A DNA stretch of 64,000 nt from Bacillota bacterium (GCA_023435745.1 JAEZMD010000018.1:372001-436000), one strand, 5' to 3'; shown: positions 26,021 to 36,262, numbered from the stretch's first letter. Notes: generated from the sequence alone by a model not told the origin. Translations and numbers: made by a program.

Positions 26021-28690
26021 ATGGAAGAGATGAACAATCTGGCGAAGACATACGATCCTGTCCAGGTGGAGGACCGGCTGTACAAGGAATGGATGGAGAA
26101 GGGCTATTTTCACGCAGAGCCGGACAGCAGCAAAAAACCCTTCACTATCGTGATCCCTCCGCCGAACATTACCGGCCAGCTTCATATGGGGCATGCCCTT
26201 GATAATACATTACAGGATATCTTGATCCGATGGAAGAGGATGCAGGGTTATTGTACATTGTGGCTGCCCGGCACAGACCATGCCAGTATAGCGACAGAGG
26301 CCAGGATCGTTGAAACAATGGCCGCGGAGGGGATAACCAAGGAACAGATCGGCAGAGAGAAGTTCCTGGAAAAAGCCTGGGAATGGAAGCGGGTCTATGG
26401 CGGCAGGATTGTGGAACAGCTGAAGAAGCTGGGCAGCTCCTGCGATTGGGAACGTGAACGGTTTACTATGGACGAAGGCCTCAACAAAGCGGTGATCGAG
26501 GTGTTCATAAAGCTATATAAGAAAGGCTTGATATACAGAGGCGACAGAATCATCAATTGGTGTCCTAAATGCCGCACATCCATCTCGGATGCGGAGGTGG
26601 AGCATGAGGAGATGGACGGCCACTTCTGGCACATCAAATACCCTGTTAAGGGCAGCGACGAGTATATCGTTGTTGCGACCACAAGGCCGGAGACTATGCT
26701 TGGCGATACGGCTGTTGCTGTGAATCCCGAAGATGAAAGGTATGCCGGTCTGGTTGGAAAAACGCTGATATTGCCGCTGATGAACAAGGAAATCCCTGTC
26801 ATTGCGGACTCCTATGTAGATAAGGAATTTGGAACCGGAGCCGTTAAAATTACGCCGGCTCATGACCCCAACGACTTTGAAGTAGGACTGCGGCACAAGC
26901 TGCCCCAGATCAGGGTTATGGATGACAACGCAATAATGAATGAAGCGGCGGGCAAGTATGCCGGCCTTGACAGATATGAAGCGCGCAGGCAGATTGTAGA
27001 TGATCTGAAGGCGCTGGGTTTGCTGGTGAAAACAGAAGATCACAAGCATAACGTTGGCTCCTGCTACCGGTGTAATACTGTCATCGAACCGATAATGTCA
27101 CGCCAGTGGTTTGTAAAAATGAAGCCCCTTGCAGAGCCTGCAATTGATGCGGTCAGGGACGGCACCATTAAGTTTGTACCGGACAGATTCTCAAAGATTT
27201 ATTTTAACTGGATGGACAACATCCAGGATTGGTGCATCTCCAGGCAGCTGTGGTGGGGACATCGTATTCCGGCTTACTATTGCCGGGAATGCGGTCATAT
27301 GATGGTGGAACGCGATAATCCGGATGTATGTGCGAAGTGCGGCAGCTCCAGGATCGAGCAGGATCCCGATACGCTGGATACCTGGTTCAGCTCTGCTCTA
27401 TGGCCGTTTTCCACATTGGGCTGGCCGGATAAAACGAAGGATCTGGAATATTTCTATCCAACCAATGTGTTGGTCACCGGATATGACATAATTTTCTTCT
27501 GGGTGGCCAGGATGATCTTCTCAGGTCTGGAGCACATGGGCAGAGAACCATTCTCACATGTGTTTATCCATGGTATCGTCCGGGATGCTCAGGGCAGGAA
27601 AATGAGCAAGTCTTTGGGCAACGGCATCGACCCGCTTGAGGTCATCTCACAGTACGGTACCGACGCACTGCGGTTTGCGCTGACAATAGGCAATTCACCC
27701 GGAAACGATCTGCGGTTCTCCACTGAAAAGGTTGAGTTCAGTAGAAATTTTGCTAATAAGATCTGGAATGCAACGAGATTTGTATTGATGAATTTTGATG
27801 AAAATATCGATTTTAGCGTCGTGGACAGCCGGAAATTTACCACTCCCGACAAGTGGATTCTGAACAGGGTGAATACGCTGTCTGCTGAAGTCACAGAAAA
27901 TCTTGAGAACTATGAGCTTGGGATAGCACTGCAAAAGATATATGAATTCATCTGGGAAGAGTTCTGTGACTGGTACATCGAGCTGGTTAAGCCGAGGCTG
28001 TTTGACCGGGAGGACGACACAAGAGCTGAAGCACAGTGGGTGCTCAATTATGTGCTGGGTACTGCCATGAAGCTGCTGCACCCATTCATGCCTTTTGTAA
28101 CAGAGGAAATCTACAGGCATCTGATCAATGACGATGAAAGCATCATGATATCGGCCTGGCCTGAATATGATGAGAAGCTGTATTTCCCCGACGCACAAAA
28201 GGATATGGAATTGATCATGAATGCCATCAAGGCGGTCAGAAATATTAAGTCGGAAATGAATGTGCCGCCACCAAGGAAAAACAAATTGATATTTGTGACA
28301 GGAGAGGCCGAAAGTGAAATTATCAATAGCGGTAAAAGATTTTTCGAACGTCTTGCGGGGGCATCTGAGATCACCGTACAACAGGATAAGGCCGGAATAC
28401 CTGCCGATGCGGTTGCCGCAGTAATCCCGGGCGCCGAGATATTTATACCGCTGGAGGATCTTGTGGACATAAGCAAGGAAATCGAAAGGCTGGAGAAGGA
28501 AAAGGTCAATCTGGAGAAGGAGCTCGAGAGAGTCGACAGCAAGCTGAACAATGAGAGCTTTGTAGCGAAAGCGCCGGAGAAGGTGATTGAAGAGGAACGC
28601 GCTAAAAGGGTGAAATATTCCGACATGTATGTAAAACTGATAGAGCGCCTCAATAGCCTGAAAAATGATACAAAAGGGGCGCAAAAGTGA
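26021..28690 (+). CDS. valS: Valyl-tRNA synthetase
   Basis: 889 residues, the normal size for a class I ValRS. The HIGH motif is HMGH (55-58) in PPPNITGQLHMGHAL, and KMSKS lies at 527-531 in GRKMSKSLGNG. An editing (CP1) domain (GDTAVAVNPEDERYAGLVG, GTGAVKITPAHDPNDF) removes misacylated Thr. The zinc-type CRECGHMMVERDNPDVCAKC segment is present. A C-terminal coiled coil (about 820-885, EIERLEKEKVNLEKELERV) binds tRNA. The ATG follows AGGAGG. It is controlled by the T-box ahead. Confidence 0.98.
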   Translation: MEEMNNLAKTYDPVQVEDRLYKEWMEKGYFHAEPDSSKKPFTIVIPPPNITGQLHMGHALDNTLQDILIRWKRMQGYCTLWLPGTDHASIATEARIVETMAAEGITKEQIGREKFLEKAWEWKRVYGGRIVEQLKKLGSSCDWERERFTMDEGLNKAVIEVFIKLYKKGLIYRGDRIINWCPKCRTSISDAEVEHEEMDGHFWHIKYPVKGSDEYIVVATTRPETMLGDTAVAVNPEDERYAGLVGKTLILPLMNKEIPVIADSYVDKEFGTGAVKITPAHDPNDFEVGLRHKLPQIRVMDDNAIMNEAAGKYAGLDRYEARRQIVDDLKALGLLVKTEDHKHNVGSCYRCNTVIEPIMSRQWFVKMKPLAEPAIDAVRDGTIKFVPDRFSKIYFNWMDNIQDWCISRQLWWGHRIPAYYCRECGHMMVERDNPDVCAKCGSSRIEQDPDTLDTWFSSALWPFSTLGWPDKTKDLEYFYPTNVLVTGYDIIFFWVARMIFSGLEHMGREPFSHVFIHGIVRDAQGRKMSKSLGNGIDPLEVISQYGTDALRFALTIGNSPGNDLRFSTEKVEFSRNFANKIWNATRFVLMNFDENIDFSVVDSRKFTTPDKWILNRVNTLSAEVTENLENYELGIALQKIYEFIWEEFCDWYIELVKPRLFDREDDTRAEAQWVLNYVLGTAMKLLHPFMPFVTEEIYRHLINDDESIMISAWPEYDEKLYFPDAQKDMELIMNAIKAVRNIKSEMNVPPPRKNKLIFVTGEAESEIINSGKRFFERLAGASEITVQQDKAGIPADAVAAVIPGAEIFIPLEDLVDISKEIERLEKEKVNLEKELERVDSKLNNESFVAKAPEKVIEEERAKRVKYSDMYVKLIERLNSLKNDTKGAQK

Positions 28691-28756
28691 TACAATGGTG
28701 ACAATCAGGCGATGTGATTACTAAATAAAGCCGATTTAAATGCAAGGGGACGGTGA

Positions 28757-30724
28757 ATGATGGATTACGGATTCGTGAGAGTTGCCGCGGCGGTACCGGA
28801 ATTGAAGGTAGTCGGCTGCAGCTATAATGCTGACAGAATAATTGAAATGATCGGTGAAGCTGAGACGGCCGGAGCCCAGATGGTTGTCTTCCCGGAGCTG
28901 TCGCTGACTGCATATACCTGCGGAGATCTGTTCCATCAGGAGCTGCTTCTGAAACAGTCGCTTGCCGCATTATGCAAAGTGATGGATAGTACAAAAGCCC
29001 TCAATGTGCTGGCTATTGTCGGCCTGCCGATGGCAGCGGACAACCAGCTTTTCAACTGTGCGGCAGTTATGCAAAAGGGCGAAATTCTCGGTATCGTACC
29101 AAAAACATATATTCCGGGGTATAAGGAGTTCTATGAGGAACGCTGGTTTGCAGCGGGTACCCTTGCGAAAAGTCCTTTTGTCAGGCTTTTTGGGAAAGAG
29201 ATCCCTTTCGGAACAGATCTTCTATTTGAAGCGGATGGTTCGGAGACGGTAAGCTTTGGCGTAGAAATATGCGAAGATCTGTGGGCGCCGGTTCCTCCGA
29301 GCACACATCAGGCAATCGCAGGTGCGGTCATCTTATTTAACCTTTCAGCAAGCAACGAGATCATCGGCAAGTCAGAATACAGGCGTGAGCTGGTAAAACT
29401 GCAGTCGGGCAAGTGTGCGGCAGGTTATGTCTATGTATCCTCCGGTGTGGATGAATCCACAACGGACATGGTGTTCGGCGGGCATGCCATGATTGCTGAA
29501 AATGGCGGGATGCTGAGCGAGTCCGAGAGGTTCCTGCGCAAGAAGCATCTGACCATAAGCGATATCGATGTACAAAAGCTGTTGAATGACAGGATCAGGC
29601 TTACCAGCTTTATGGAAGCTATTCCTGCGCGCAGCTTCAGAAAGATTCCATTCCATATGGAACCGCTGGATCTTGGAGATTCGCCCCTGAGTTCTGAAGA
29701 TCGGTCTTGTGCGGTAAAAAAACTGCTCAGGACTGTTGACCCGCATCCTTTTGTGCCTTCAGATGAAGCAGCCAGGGACATTCGCTGCGGTGAAATTTTT
29801 GCCATTCAGACAACCGGGCTTGCAAAAAGACTCGCCCATACCGGCATGAAAAATGCGGTACTTGGCATCTCCGGCGGGTTAGACTCCACTCTGGCGCTGA
29901 TTGTTACGGCAAAGACCTTTGACATGCTGGGAATCCCCAGAGAAAATATTACGGCGATCACTATGCCCGGTTTTGGCACAACTGATAAAACCTACGAAAA
30001 CGCATTACAGCTTATAAGATCCTTTGGAGCCGAGCTTCGCGAAATCGATATAAAGCAGGCATGCCTGCAGCATTTTATGGATATCGGACATAATCCTGAT
30101 ATCCATGACGTGACCTATGAAAATGTGCAGGCCAGGGAACGCACACAGATCCTGATGGACATTGCGAACAAGCAGAGCGGCCTTGTAATCGGAACCGGAG
30201 ACCTTTCGGAACTGGCGCTGGGCTGGTGCACATATAATGGCGACCATATGTCAATGTATAGCGTTAACTGCAGCATTCCCAAAACGCTTGTCCAATATCT
30301 GGTGCGCTGGGCGGCGGACAATGTAGCAGAGCAAGCGGCGGCAGAGGTTCTGCTGCGCATCCTGGATACGCCGATCACCCCCGAGCTTCTGCCGCCAGAC
30401 AGCAACGGCGCTATACGGCAGAAGACCGAGGAAATCATCGGACCCTATGAACTGCATGATTTCTTCCTTTATCATACACTCAGATACGGAGCTTCGCCTA
30501 AGAAGCTTATGATGCTGGCAAAACATGCATTTGAAGATATCTACGATGCCGAAACCATCTTGAAGTGGCTCAAGCTGTTTTTCAAGCGTTTTTTCTCCCA
30601 GCAGTTCAAACGTTCCTGCATGCCGGACGGGCCGAAGGTCGGTACTATCAACCTTTCACCGCGGGGAGACTGGCGAATGCCAAGCGATGCGGCAGCTGAG
30701 CTGTGGATGAGAGAGATGGAGTGA
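28757..30724 (+). CDS. nadE: Glutamine-dependent NAD(+) synthetase
   Basis: Makes NAD from deamido-NAD, ATP and glutamine. 655 residues in two parts. The N-terminal nitrilase-type glutaminase has the triad E47 (FPELSL), K116 (VPKTYIPGYKEFYE) and C172 (GVEICEDLW). The C-terminal synthetase has the P-loop SGGLDST near 373-379 and TGDLSELALGW. Two adjacent ATGs (28757, 28760) follow AAGGGGACGG. It lies 66 bases after valS, probably on the same transcript, and 35 bases before the next oxidoreductase gene. Confidence 0.97.
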   Translation: MMDYGFVRVAAAVPELKVVGCSYNADRIIEMIGEAETAGAQMVVFPELSLTAYTCGDLFHQELLLKQSLAALCKVMDSTKALNVLAIVGLPMAADNQLFNCAAVMQKGEILGIVPKTYIPGYKEFYEERWFAAGTLAKSPFVRLFGKEIPFGTDLLFEADGSETVSFGVEICEDLWAPVPPSTHQAIAGAVILFNLSASNEIIGKSEYRRELVKLQSGKCAAGYVYVSSGVDESTTDMVFGGHAMIAENGGMLSESERFLRKKHLTISDIDVQKLLNDRIRLTSFMEAIPARSFRKIPFHMEPLDLGDSPLSSEDRSCAVKKLLRTVDPHPFVPSDEAARDIRCGEIFAIQTTGLAKRLAHTGMKNAVLGISGGLDSTLALIVTAKTFDMLGIPRENITAITMPGFGTTDKTYENALQLIRSFGAELREIDIKQACLQHFMDIGHNPDIHDVTYENVQARERTQILMDIANKQSGLVIGTGDLSELALGWCTYNGDHMSMYSVNCSIPKTLVQYLVRWAADNVAEQAAAEVLLRILDTPITPELLPPDSNGAIRQKTEEIIGPYELHDFFLYHTLRYGASPKKLMMLAKHAFEDIYDAETILKWLKLFFKRFFSQQFKRSCMPDGPKVGTINLSPRGDWRMPSDAAAELWMREME

Positions 30725-30759
30725 CTATCCATTACCGGATATAGGAGGAACTCATCAGG

Positions 30760-31812
30760 ATGAAGATACTTAATACAGCAATTATAGGCTGCGGAGCCAT
30801 ATTTGTAAATCATGCCGAGGCTGTTGCCGGTCTGGACACATCCAGGCTCTATGCGGTATGCGACGAGGATAAGATGAAGGCGGAGGAAGCGGCACAGCGC
30901 TTTGATTGCCGTTGCTTTACAGACTACAGAGAGATGCTGAAGGATGAGAATATTGATGTGGTACACATTTGCACTCCTCATTATCTTCATGCTCCAATGG
31001 CTGTCGAGGCAATGCGGCGCGGGAAGCATGTATTGACGGAGAAGCCCGTGTCTGTCTGTGTGGAGCAGGCTCTGGAGATGAACAGGGCTTCAAAGGAAAC
31101 AGGCAAGGTGCTGGGCGTCTGCTTTCAAAACAGGTATAATTCTACATCGTTGAGAATAAAAGAAATTTTACTCTCAGGCAATGCCGGAAGGATACTGGGC
31201 GCAAAAGCGATCATTACATGGAACAGGCAGGCTGCGTATTATACCAGGAGCAGCTGGCGGGGCAGCCGTGAAAAGGAAGGCGGAGGCGTGCTGATCAATC
31301 AGGCGATCCATACGCTGGATCTGATACAGTGGTTTATGGGTGAGGTGGATAGTCTCAAGGCTCATGTAGATACCCGGCTCTTAAATGGAATCATCGAGGT
31401 CGAGGACACTGCCGACGCTACGATTACTTTTAAAAATGGAAGCAGCTGTATTTTCTATGCAACAAACAACTATATGGCCGACTCGCCGATTGAGCTTGAG
31501 ATTATTTGTGAGAAAGCGGTTATCAGCCTGCGGGACAAGCTGACGGTTACTTACTCCGACGGCGCTGTTGAGCAGGTATCTGAGATAGATACCGCATCAG
31601 GAGAGAAAGCATATTGGGGCTGCAGCCATAAGCATCTGATCCGGGACTTCCATGAAAAGCTCCATGAAGGCAGGGAGTTTGAGCTGACAGGTGAGCAGGG
31701 GATCAAAACAATTGAAATAATTGAGGCAATATACAGATCTTCGGAAACAGGGATGCGTGTGGACTTCAAAAACAGGGCATACTTCGGGCTGAGGGATGCA
31801 CATGGCACTTGA
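30760..31812 (+). CDS. Gfo/Idh/MocA-family oxidoreductase (1)
   Basis: 350 residues. NAD(P)-binding Rossmann fold at the N terminus (AIIGCGAIFVNHAEA), the EKP motif with catalytic Lys in HVLTEKPVSVC, and a C-terminal alpha/beta domain with GGGVLINQAIHTLDLIQWFMG. The family oxidises or reduces sugars, inositols or sugar acids; the substrate cannot be read. AGGAGG precedes the start. It follows nadE closely, and its stop codon overlaps the tRNA-His promoter. It is related to but not a duplicate of the other three family members in this window. Confidence 0.88.
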   Translation: MKILNTAIIGCGAIFVNHAEAVAGLDTSRLYAVCDEDKMKAEEAAQRFDCRCFTDYREMLKDENIDVVHICTPHYLHAPMAVEAMRRGKHVLTEKPVSVCVEQALEMNRASKETGKVLGVCFQNRYNSTSLRIKEILLSGNAGRILGAKAIITWNRQAAYYTRSSWRGSREKEGGGVLINQAIHTLDLIQWFMGEVDSLKAHVDTRLLNGIIEVEDTADATITFKNGSSCIFYATNNYMADSPIELEIICEKAVISLRDKLTVTYSDGAVEQVSEIDTASGEKAYWGCSHKHLIRDFHEKLHEGREFELTGEQGIKTIEIIEAIYRSSETGMRVDFKNRAYFGLRDAHGT

Positions 31813-31837
31813 CAAAACCTGCTCTGTGCCTTAAAAT
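31809..31837 (+). promoter_or_regulatory. Promoter of tRNA-His
   Basis: TTGACA (31809-31814), 17-base spacer, TAAAAT (31832-31837). The -35 box overlaps the stop codon of the preceding gene. Confidence 0.85.
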
Positions 31838-31868
31838 AGCATATGGCTCTGAAAATTGCCACAGATGC

Positions 31869-31946
31869 GGTGGACTTAGCTCAGTTGGTTAGAGCGCCAG
31901 GTTGTGGCCCTGGAGGTCGTGGGTTCGATTCCCATAGTTCACCCCA
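31869..31946 (+). tRNA. tRNA-His (anticodon GTG)
   Basis: Acceptor GTGGACT/AGTTCAC with the extra G at -1 paired to C73, which is the tRNA-His identity mark. The anticodon stem CCAGG/CCTGG holds loop TTGTGGC with GTG. The T-arm is GTGGG TTCGATT CCCAT, and CCA is encoded. Confidence 0.96.
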
Positions 31947-31952
31947 TAAATG

Positions 31953-31984
31953 CGGGAAGCAGATTATTCTGTTTCCCGTTTTTG
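31953..31984 (+). terminator. Terminator of tRNA-His
   Basis: CGGGAAgCAGA pairs with TCTGtTTCCCG around TTAT, followed by TTTTT. Confidence 0.9.
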
Positions 31985-32123
31985 ATGTTCGCAATCATTC
32001 TCTTTTGCAAATATTTTCTTTTCGTCCATCTTGAAAATCAAAATAATCGTATCCCAATCAATATTATTGCATTTACGGGGCCGGGCAAGTGTAATAAAAT
32101 GAACTGAGAGAGGGGTGGAATAA

Positions 32124-34157
32124 ATGGACAGTGTATTCAGCATCTATGGGGCGGGATTGATCCGCGAATGTAATAATGAAATCCTCCGGATCGAGCCATG
32201 GGGGGCCGACAGCCTTCGAGTCCGCGGCACAAAACAAGCCGCTGTCGAGGAGGGGAAGGACTGGGCGCTGCTGCCTCAGGAAAGCTGCGCCGATGCAAAA
32301 GCTGTTATTTCGGAGGATGGCCTGACGGCTAAGGTAATAAACGGAAAAATCACTGCAGAGATATCAGCAAGCGGAAAAATCACATTTTACAATCGTGAAG
32401 GCAAGGTTTTGCTGGAGGAATATGTCAGGAGCCGTGCAAATCTAAATGAATTCGTCAGCGCCCTGTGCATCGATGCCCGCGAATATTCGCCGATTCCCGG
32501 AACGAATGATTTTAGACTGACCATGCGCTTTGAACCAAATGAGAAGGAGAAGATCTTTGGAATGGGCCAGTACCAGCAGCCTTATCTTGACATGAAGGGC
32601 TGTACCCTTGAACTGGCTCACAGAAATTCACAGGCAAGCGTTCCGTTCGCACTTTCCAGTGAAGGCTATGGTTTTCTCTGGAACAATCCTTCCACGGGAA
32701 AGGTGATTTTTGGCAAAAACGTAACAGAGTGGTTTGCCGGGTCTGTTCAACAGCTGGATTATTGGATCACAGCGGGGGACAGTCCCGCCGAAATAGAAGA
32801 GGCATATGCCCGTGCAACCGGCACGGCGCCCATGATGCCGGATTATGGTATGGGCTTCTGGCAATGCAAGCTCCGTTACCAGACACAGGAGGAGCTGCTT
32901 GAGGTGGCCCGTGAATATAAGCGCAGAGGGCTTCCCATCTCTGTGATCGTTGTTGATTTTTTCCACTGGACGAAGCAGGGAGAGTGGAAGTTCGACCCTG
33001 AATACTGGCCCGATCCTGAAGCGATGGTGAGAGAACTCAAACAGATGGGAATAGAGCTGATGGTCTCAATATGGCCGACTGTGGATAAGACCAGTGAAAA
33101 CTTTGCCGAGATGTCGAAAAAGGGCTATCTGGTAAGGACTGACAGGGGTAACTCCATCGTGATGGACTGGATGGGCAATACCATGTTTTATGACGCAACC
33201 AATCCAAAGGCTCGAAAATATGTATGGGAGATTGCCCGGAAAAACTATTATGAAAAAGGAATAAAAATCTTTTGGCTGGATGAGGCCGAACCGGAGTATT
33301 CCGAATACGAATTCGACAATTACCGCTATCATGCCGGTACAGCGCTTCAGGTGAGCAATATCTATCCGGTCATGTATGCGAAAACCTTTTTTGACGGCAT
33401 GAAAGCCGAAGGCCAGGAAAACATTATCAACCTGATACGCTGCGCCTGGGCGGGAAGTCAGCGCTATGGAGCGCTCGTCTGGTCGGGTGACATTCATTCC
33501 AGCTTCAGATCACTGAGAAACCAGTTAAGGGCGGGTCTCAATATGGGCATCGCCGGGATTCCCTGGTGGACTACGGATATTGGAGGATTCCACAGCGGGG
33601 ACATCCGTGATCCCGAGTTCCATGAATGTCTGATCCGTTGGTTCCAGTACGGGGCTTTCTGCCCGGTATTCAGGCTCCATGGCGACCGTGAACCGCACTC
33701 AGAGCCCATTGGTACGTCGGGCGGCGGTAAATTCGGAAGCGGCGCGGCTAATGAAGTCTGGAGTTATGGCGAAAAGGCGTATGAGATATTTAAAAAATAC
33801 ATGCTTCTGCGGGAGCGCCTGCGCCCTTATATCACCGGACTGATGGAGGCGGCGCATGAAAAAGGAACGCCGCCGATGAGACCGCTGTTTTACGATTTCC
33901 CGCAGGACAGCACTGCATGGGAGGTTGACGACCAGTATATGTTCGGACCTGATATCATGGTAGCGCCGATCCTGTATGAAGGTGTACGCAGCCGAAGGGT
34001 CTGGCTGCCCGCAGGTGCAAGCTGGAAAAACACAATCGACAGCAGACGTCATGAAGGCGGCCAATGGATCGAATGTGATGCTCCAATTGAATCAATCCCT
34101 GTATTCCTGAGGGATAACGCCGATCATTCTGGGTATAGTTTTCTTCAAGACATCTGA
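32124..34157 (+). CDS. Glycoside hydrolase family 31 (alpha-xylosidase or alpha-glucosidase type)
   Basis: 677 residues, no signal peptide, so it should act on imported oligosaccharides. GH31 layout: N-terminal beta-sandwich (about 1-220), (beta/alpha)8 barrel (about 230-570), C-terminal beta domain. The nucleophile is D386 in KIFWLDEAEPE and the acid/base is D456 in LVWSGDIHSSF; WWTTDIGGFHSGD and FRLHGDREP line the site. The WLDEAEPE form is typical of alpha-xylosidase-like members, which fits the xylose genes nearby. The exact substrate is inferred. It is followed by a ThuA-like protein and a Gfo/Idh enzyme in the same direction. Confidence 0.85.
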   Translation: MDSVFSIYGAGLIRECNNEILRIEPWGADSLRVRGTKQAAVEEGKDWALLPQESCADAKAVISEDGLTAKVINGKITAEISASGKITFYNREGKVLLEEYVRSRANLNEFVSALCIDAREYSPIPGTNDFRLTMRFEPNEKEKIFGMGQYQQPYLDMKGCTLELAHRNSQASVPFALSSEGYGFLWNNPSTGKVIFGKNVTEWFAGSVQQLDYWITAGDSPAEIEEAYARATGTAPMMPDYGMGFWQCKLRYQTQEELLEVAREYKRRGLPISVIVVDFFHWTKQGEWKFDPEYWPDPEAMVRELKQMGIELMVSIWPTVDKTSENFAEMSKKGYLVRTDRGNSIVMDWMGNTMFYDATNPKARKYVWEIARKNYYEKGIKIFWLDEAEPEYSEYEFDNYRYHAGTALQVSNIYPVMYAKTFFDGMKAEGQENIINLIRCAWAGSQRYGALVWSGDIHSSFRSLRNQLRAGLNMGIAGIPWWTTDIGGFHSGDIRDPEFHECLIRWFQYGAFCPVFRLHGDREPHSEPIGTSGGGKFGSGAANEVWSYGEKAYEIFKKYMLLRERLRPYITGLMEAAHEKGTPPMRPLFYDFPQDSTAWEVDDQYMFGPDIMVAPILYEGVRSRRVWLPAGASWKNTIDSRRHEGGQWIECDAPIESIPVFLRDNADHSGYSFLQDI

Positions 34158-34331
34158 GGGCCTTTTGCATTGGTATATATCTGAATTGCTCCGGGAGATT
34201 GCCGGATTACTTAAAGAATCATGATAGCAAATAATGTCCATATGGAAGGGTAATGTGGCGAGACTTCATCGGACTCTTTTAATATAATAAAAGAAAACGG
34301 TGATAGGGATTATTTTGAGGAGGATGAACTG

Positions 34332-35051
34332 ATGAAAAAAGCATTGATCGTACATGGCGGATGGGACGGTCACGAGCCGGTGCAAGTATCTGAGGTATTT
34401 CGAAGCGTCCTGGCCAGGGAGAATTTCGAAGTGGAGATCAGTGATACGCTGGACTCTTTTTTGGATGTGGAAAAGCTGAAGTCACTGCATTTGATTGTTC
34501 CGGTATGGACGATGGGAAAAATTACATTAGAGCAGATACAACCTGTTATAGAGGCAGTAGCTTCAGGGGTGGGAATTGCCGGCTGCCATGGCGGCATGTG
34601 CGATTCGTTTCGGGAATGCGTGGAATGGCAATTTTTGACCGGGGGTCAATGGGTTTCACATCCGGGAGGCGACGGAGTCAGATATAAGGTGAATATACGA
34701 AGAGCATCCAGCCCTATTGTTGAAGGTATAGAGGATTTTGACGTAAAAAGCGAGCAATACTATGTGCATGTTGATCCGGCCATCGAGGTGCTTGCAACTA
34801 CGAGGTTCCCCGTAGTGAACTGGTATCATGCTTCAAATGGAGAGGTAGATGTGCCTGTAGTCTGGACCAAGAGATGGGGGCATGGGCGGGTGTTCTACAA
34901 TTCTCTTGGGCATCATGCGGATATCTTCGACATCCCTGCAGTTCTGGAGATGATGAGAAGAGGATTCCTTTGGGCGGCGGAAGGCAAAGATATCGCAGTG
35001 CGCGACGGTTTAAATGCAGATGTGTTTAAGAGCGAAGCTAAAATGTTTTAA
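34332..35051 (+). CDS. ThuA-like (trehalose utilisation family) protein
   Basis: 239 residues. MKKALIVHGGWDGHEP, the conserved GIAGCHGGMCDSF loop, FLTGGQWVSHPGG, EQYYVHVDP and the closing GHGRVFYNSLGHH are the ThuA signature, a glutamine-amidotransferase-like fold. ThuA members work in disaccharide catabolism, often beside Gfo/Idh oxidoreductases as here (27 bases to the next gene start). Substrate unknown. A TATAAT at 34283-34288 may be its promoter, lying inside CTTTTA...TAAAAG. The start follows GAGGAGGATG. Confidence 0.85.
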   Translation: MKKALIVHGGWDGHEPVQVSEVFRSVLARENFEVEISDTLDSFLDVEKLKSLHLIVPVWTMGKITLEQIQPVIEAVASGVGIAGCHGGMCDSFRECVEWQFLTGGQWVSHPGGDGVRYKVNIRRASSPIVEGIEDFDVKSEQYYVHVDPAIEVLATTRFPVVNWYHASNGEVDVPVVWTKRWGHGRVFYNSLGHHADIFDIPAVLEMMRRGFLWAAEGKDIAVRDGLNADVFKSEAKMF

Positions 35052-35078
35052 TAATTAGCAAAGGAGATGGCGAATGAG

Positions 35079-36170
35079 ATGAAAAAGGTAAAAGTGGGGA
35101 TTATCGGCTGCGGAAACATCAGCGAAATTTATTTTAAGAACCTGACGCAGAAATTTCAAATAACTGAGGTGGCGGCATGCGCCGACCTGGTCCCTGAACG
35201 TGCTGCGGAAAGGGCTAAGGAATTCAATGTGCCAAAGGCCTGCTCCGTTGAGGAGCTGCTGGCCGATCCTGAAATCAGGATAGTTGTCAACCTGACTATT
35301 CCTGCGGCTCATACGGAAATCAACCTTGCAGCATTGAATGCCGGCAAGCATGTGCATTGTGAAAAACCTCTTGCAATAACGCGGGAGGAGGGCAAGAAGG
35401 TCCTGGAGCTTGCGAGGGAAAAGGGGCGCCTGGTGGGCTGTGCGCCGGATACATTTCTGGGCGGAGGCCTGCAGACCTGCAGGAAGCTTGTGGATGACGG
35501 ATGGATAGGTGTGCCGGTCGCGGCTACTGCTTTTATGACCTGCCATGGACATGAAAGCTGGCATCCTTCTCCGGAATTCTATTACAAGGTGGGCGGCGGC
35601 CCGATGTTTGACATGGGACCGTATTACCTGACGGCGCTGGTTTCTCTGCTTGGCCCGGTAAGGCGGGTTACAGGCTCCGCGAGGATTTCCTTCCCTCAGA
35701 GAATGATTACCAGCGAGCCGAAATACGGCGAGATTATTGATGTTGAAGTGCCGACCCATGTGGCGGGCATACTGGATTTTGAAAATGGAGCGGTGGCTAC
35801 CATCATTACCAGCTTTGACATATGGAGCGCCAATCTACCCCGCATTGAGATATACGGCAGCGCGGGGTCTTTAATGGTACCTGATCCCAATACCTTTGGC
35901 GGTCCGGTATTCTTCCGTATGCGCGGACAAAATGAGTGGAAGGAGATTCCGCTGGTATTTGGTTACAGTGAAAACAGCCGGGGCGTGGGTGTTGCGGATA
36001 TGGCTCATGCGTTGACATCAGGCGGGAAAAACAGGGCGAGCGGCGATATGGCCTACCACGTGCTGGATATGATGCAGGGCTTTCATGATGCGTCCAACGA
36101 AGGAAGGCATTGTGAGTTGAATAGCTCCTGCGAACGGCCTGCTGCGTTTGCGATGGGAACGATGTTATAA
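35079..36170 (+). CDS. Gfo/Idh/MocA-family oxidoreductase (2)
   Basis: 363 residues. Rossmann motif VGIIGCGNISEIYF, EKP motif HCEKPLAITREEG, then GGGPMFDMGPYYLTAL in the substrate domain. I use ATG 35079 (MKKVKVG), the family-like start; the in-frame ATG 35067 directly abuts AAAGGAG. It pairs with the ThuA gene, a common pair in glucoside and disaccharide oxidation. Cytoplasmic. Substrate not readable. Confidence 0.88.
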   Translation: MKKVKVGIIGCGNISEIYFKNLTQKFQITEVAACADLVPERAAERAKEFNVPKACSVEELLADPEIRIVVNLTIPAAHTEINLAALNAGKHVHCEKPLAITREEGKKVLELAREKGRLVGCAPDTFLGGGLQTCRKLVDDGWIGVPVAATAFMTCHGHESWHPSPEFYYKVGGGPMFDMGPYYLTALVSLLGPVRRVTGSARISFPQRMITSEPKYGEIIDVEVPTHVAGILDFENGAVATIITSFDIWSANLPRIEIYGSAGSLMVPDPNTFGGPVFFRMRGQNEWKEIPLVFGYSENSRGVGVADMAHALTSGGKNRASGDMAYHVLDMMQGFHDASNEGRHCELNSSCERPAAFAMGTML

Positions 36171-36262
36171 CAGTTATCAGATTTCACGGACCGCGGATCA
36201 CGAATGGACTGCATTTATTCGATTCGCGGTTCGGTTTTATGCGGTCTGCGGTTCGGTTTTAC

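Noticed and set aside
27695..28684. 329-residue open frame antisense to valS
   Set aside because: It lies wholly opposite the conserved C-terminal half of valS and has no recognisable domain or binding site; long antisense frames are common in such genes.
30760..31812. myo-inositol dehydrogenase or another specific substrate for the Gfo/Idh genes
   Set aside because: Family motifs are present, but substrate cannot be read from sequence and no iol genes are nearby.
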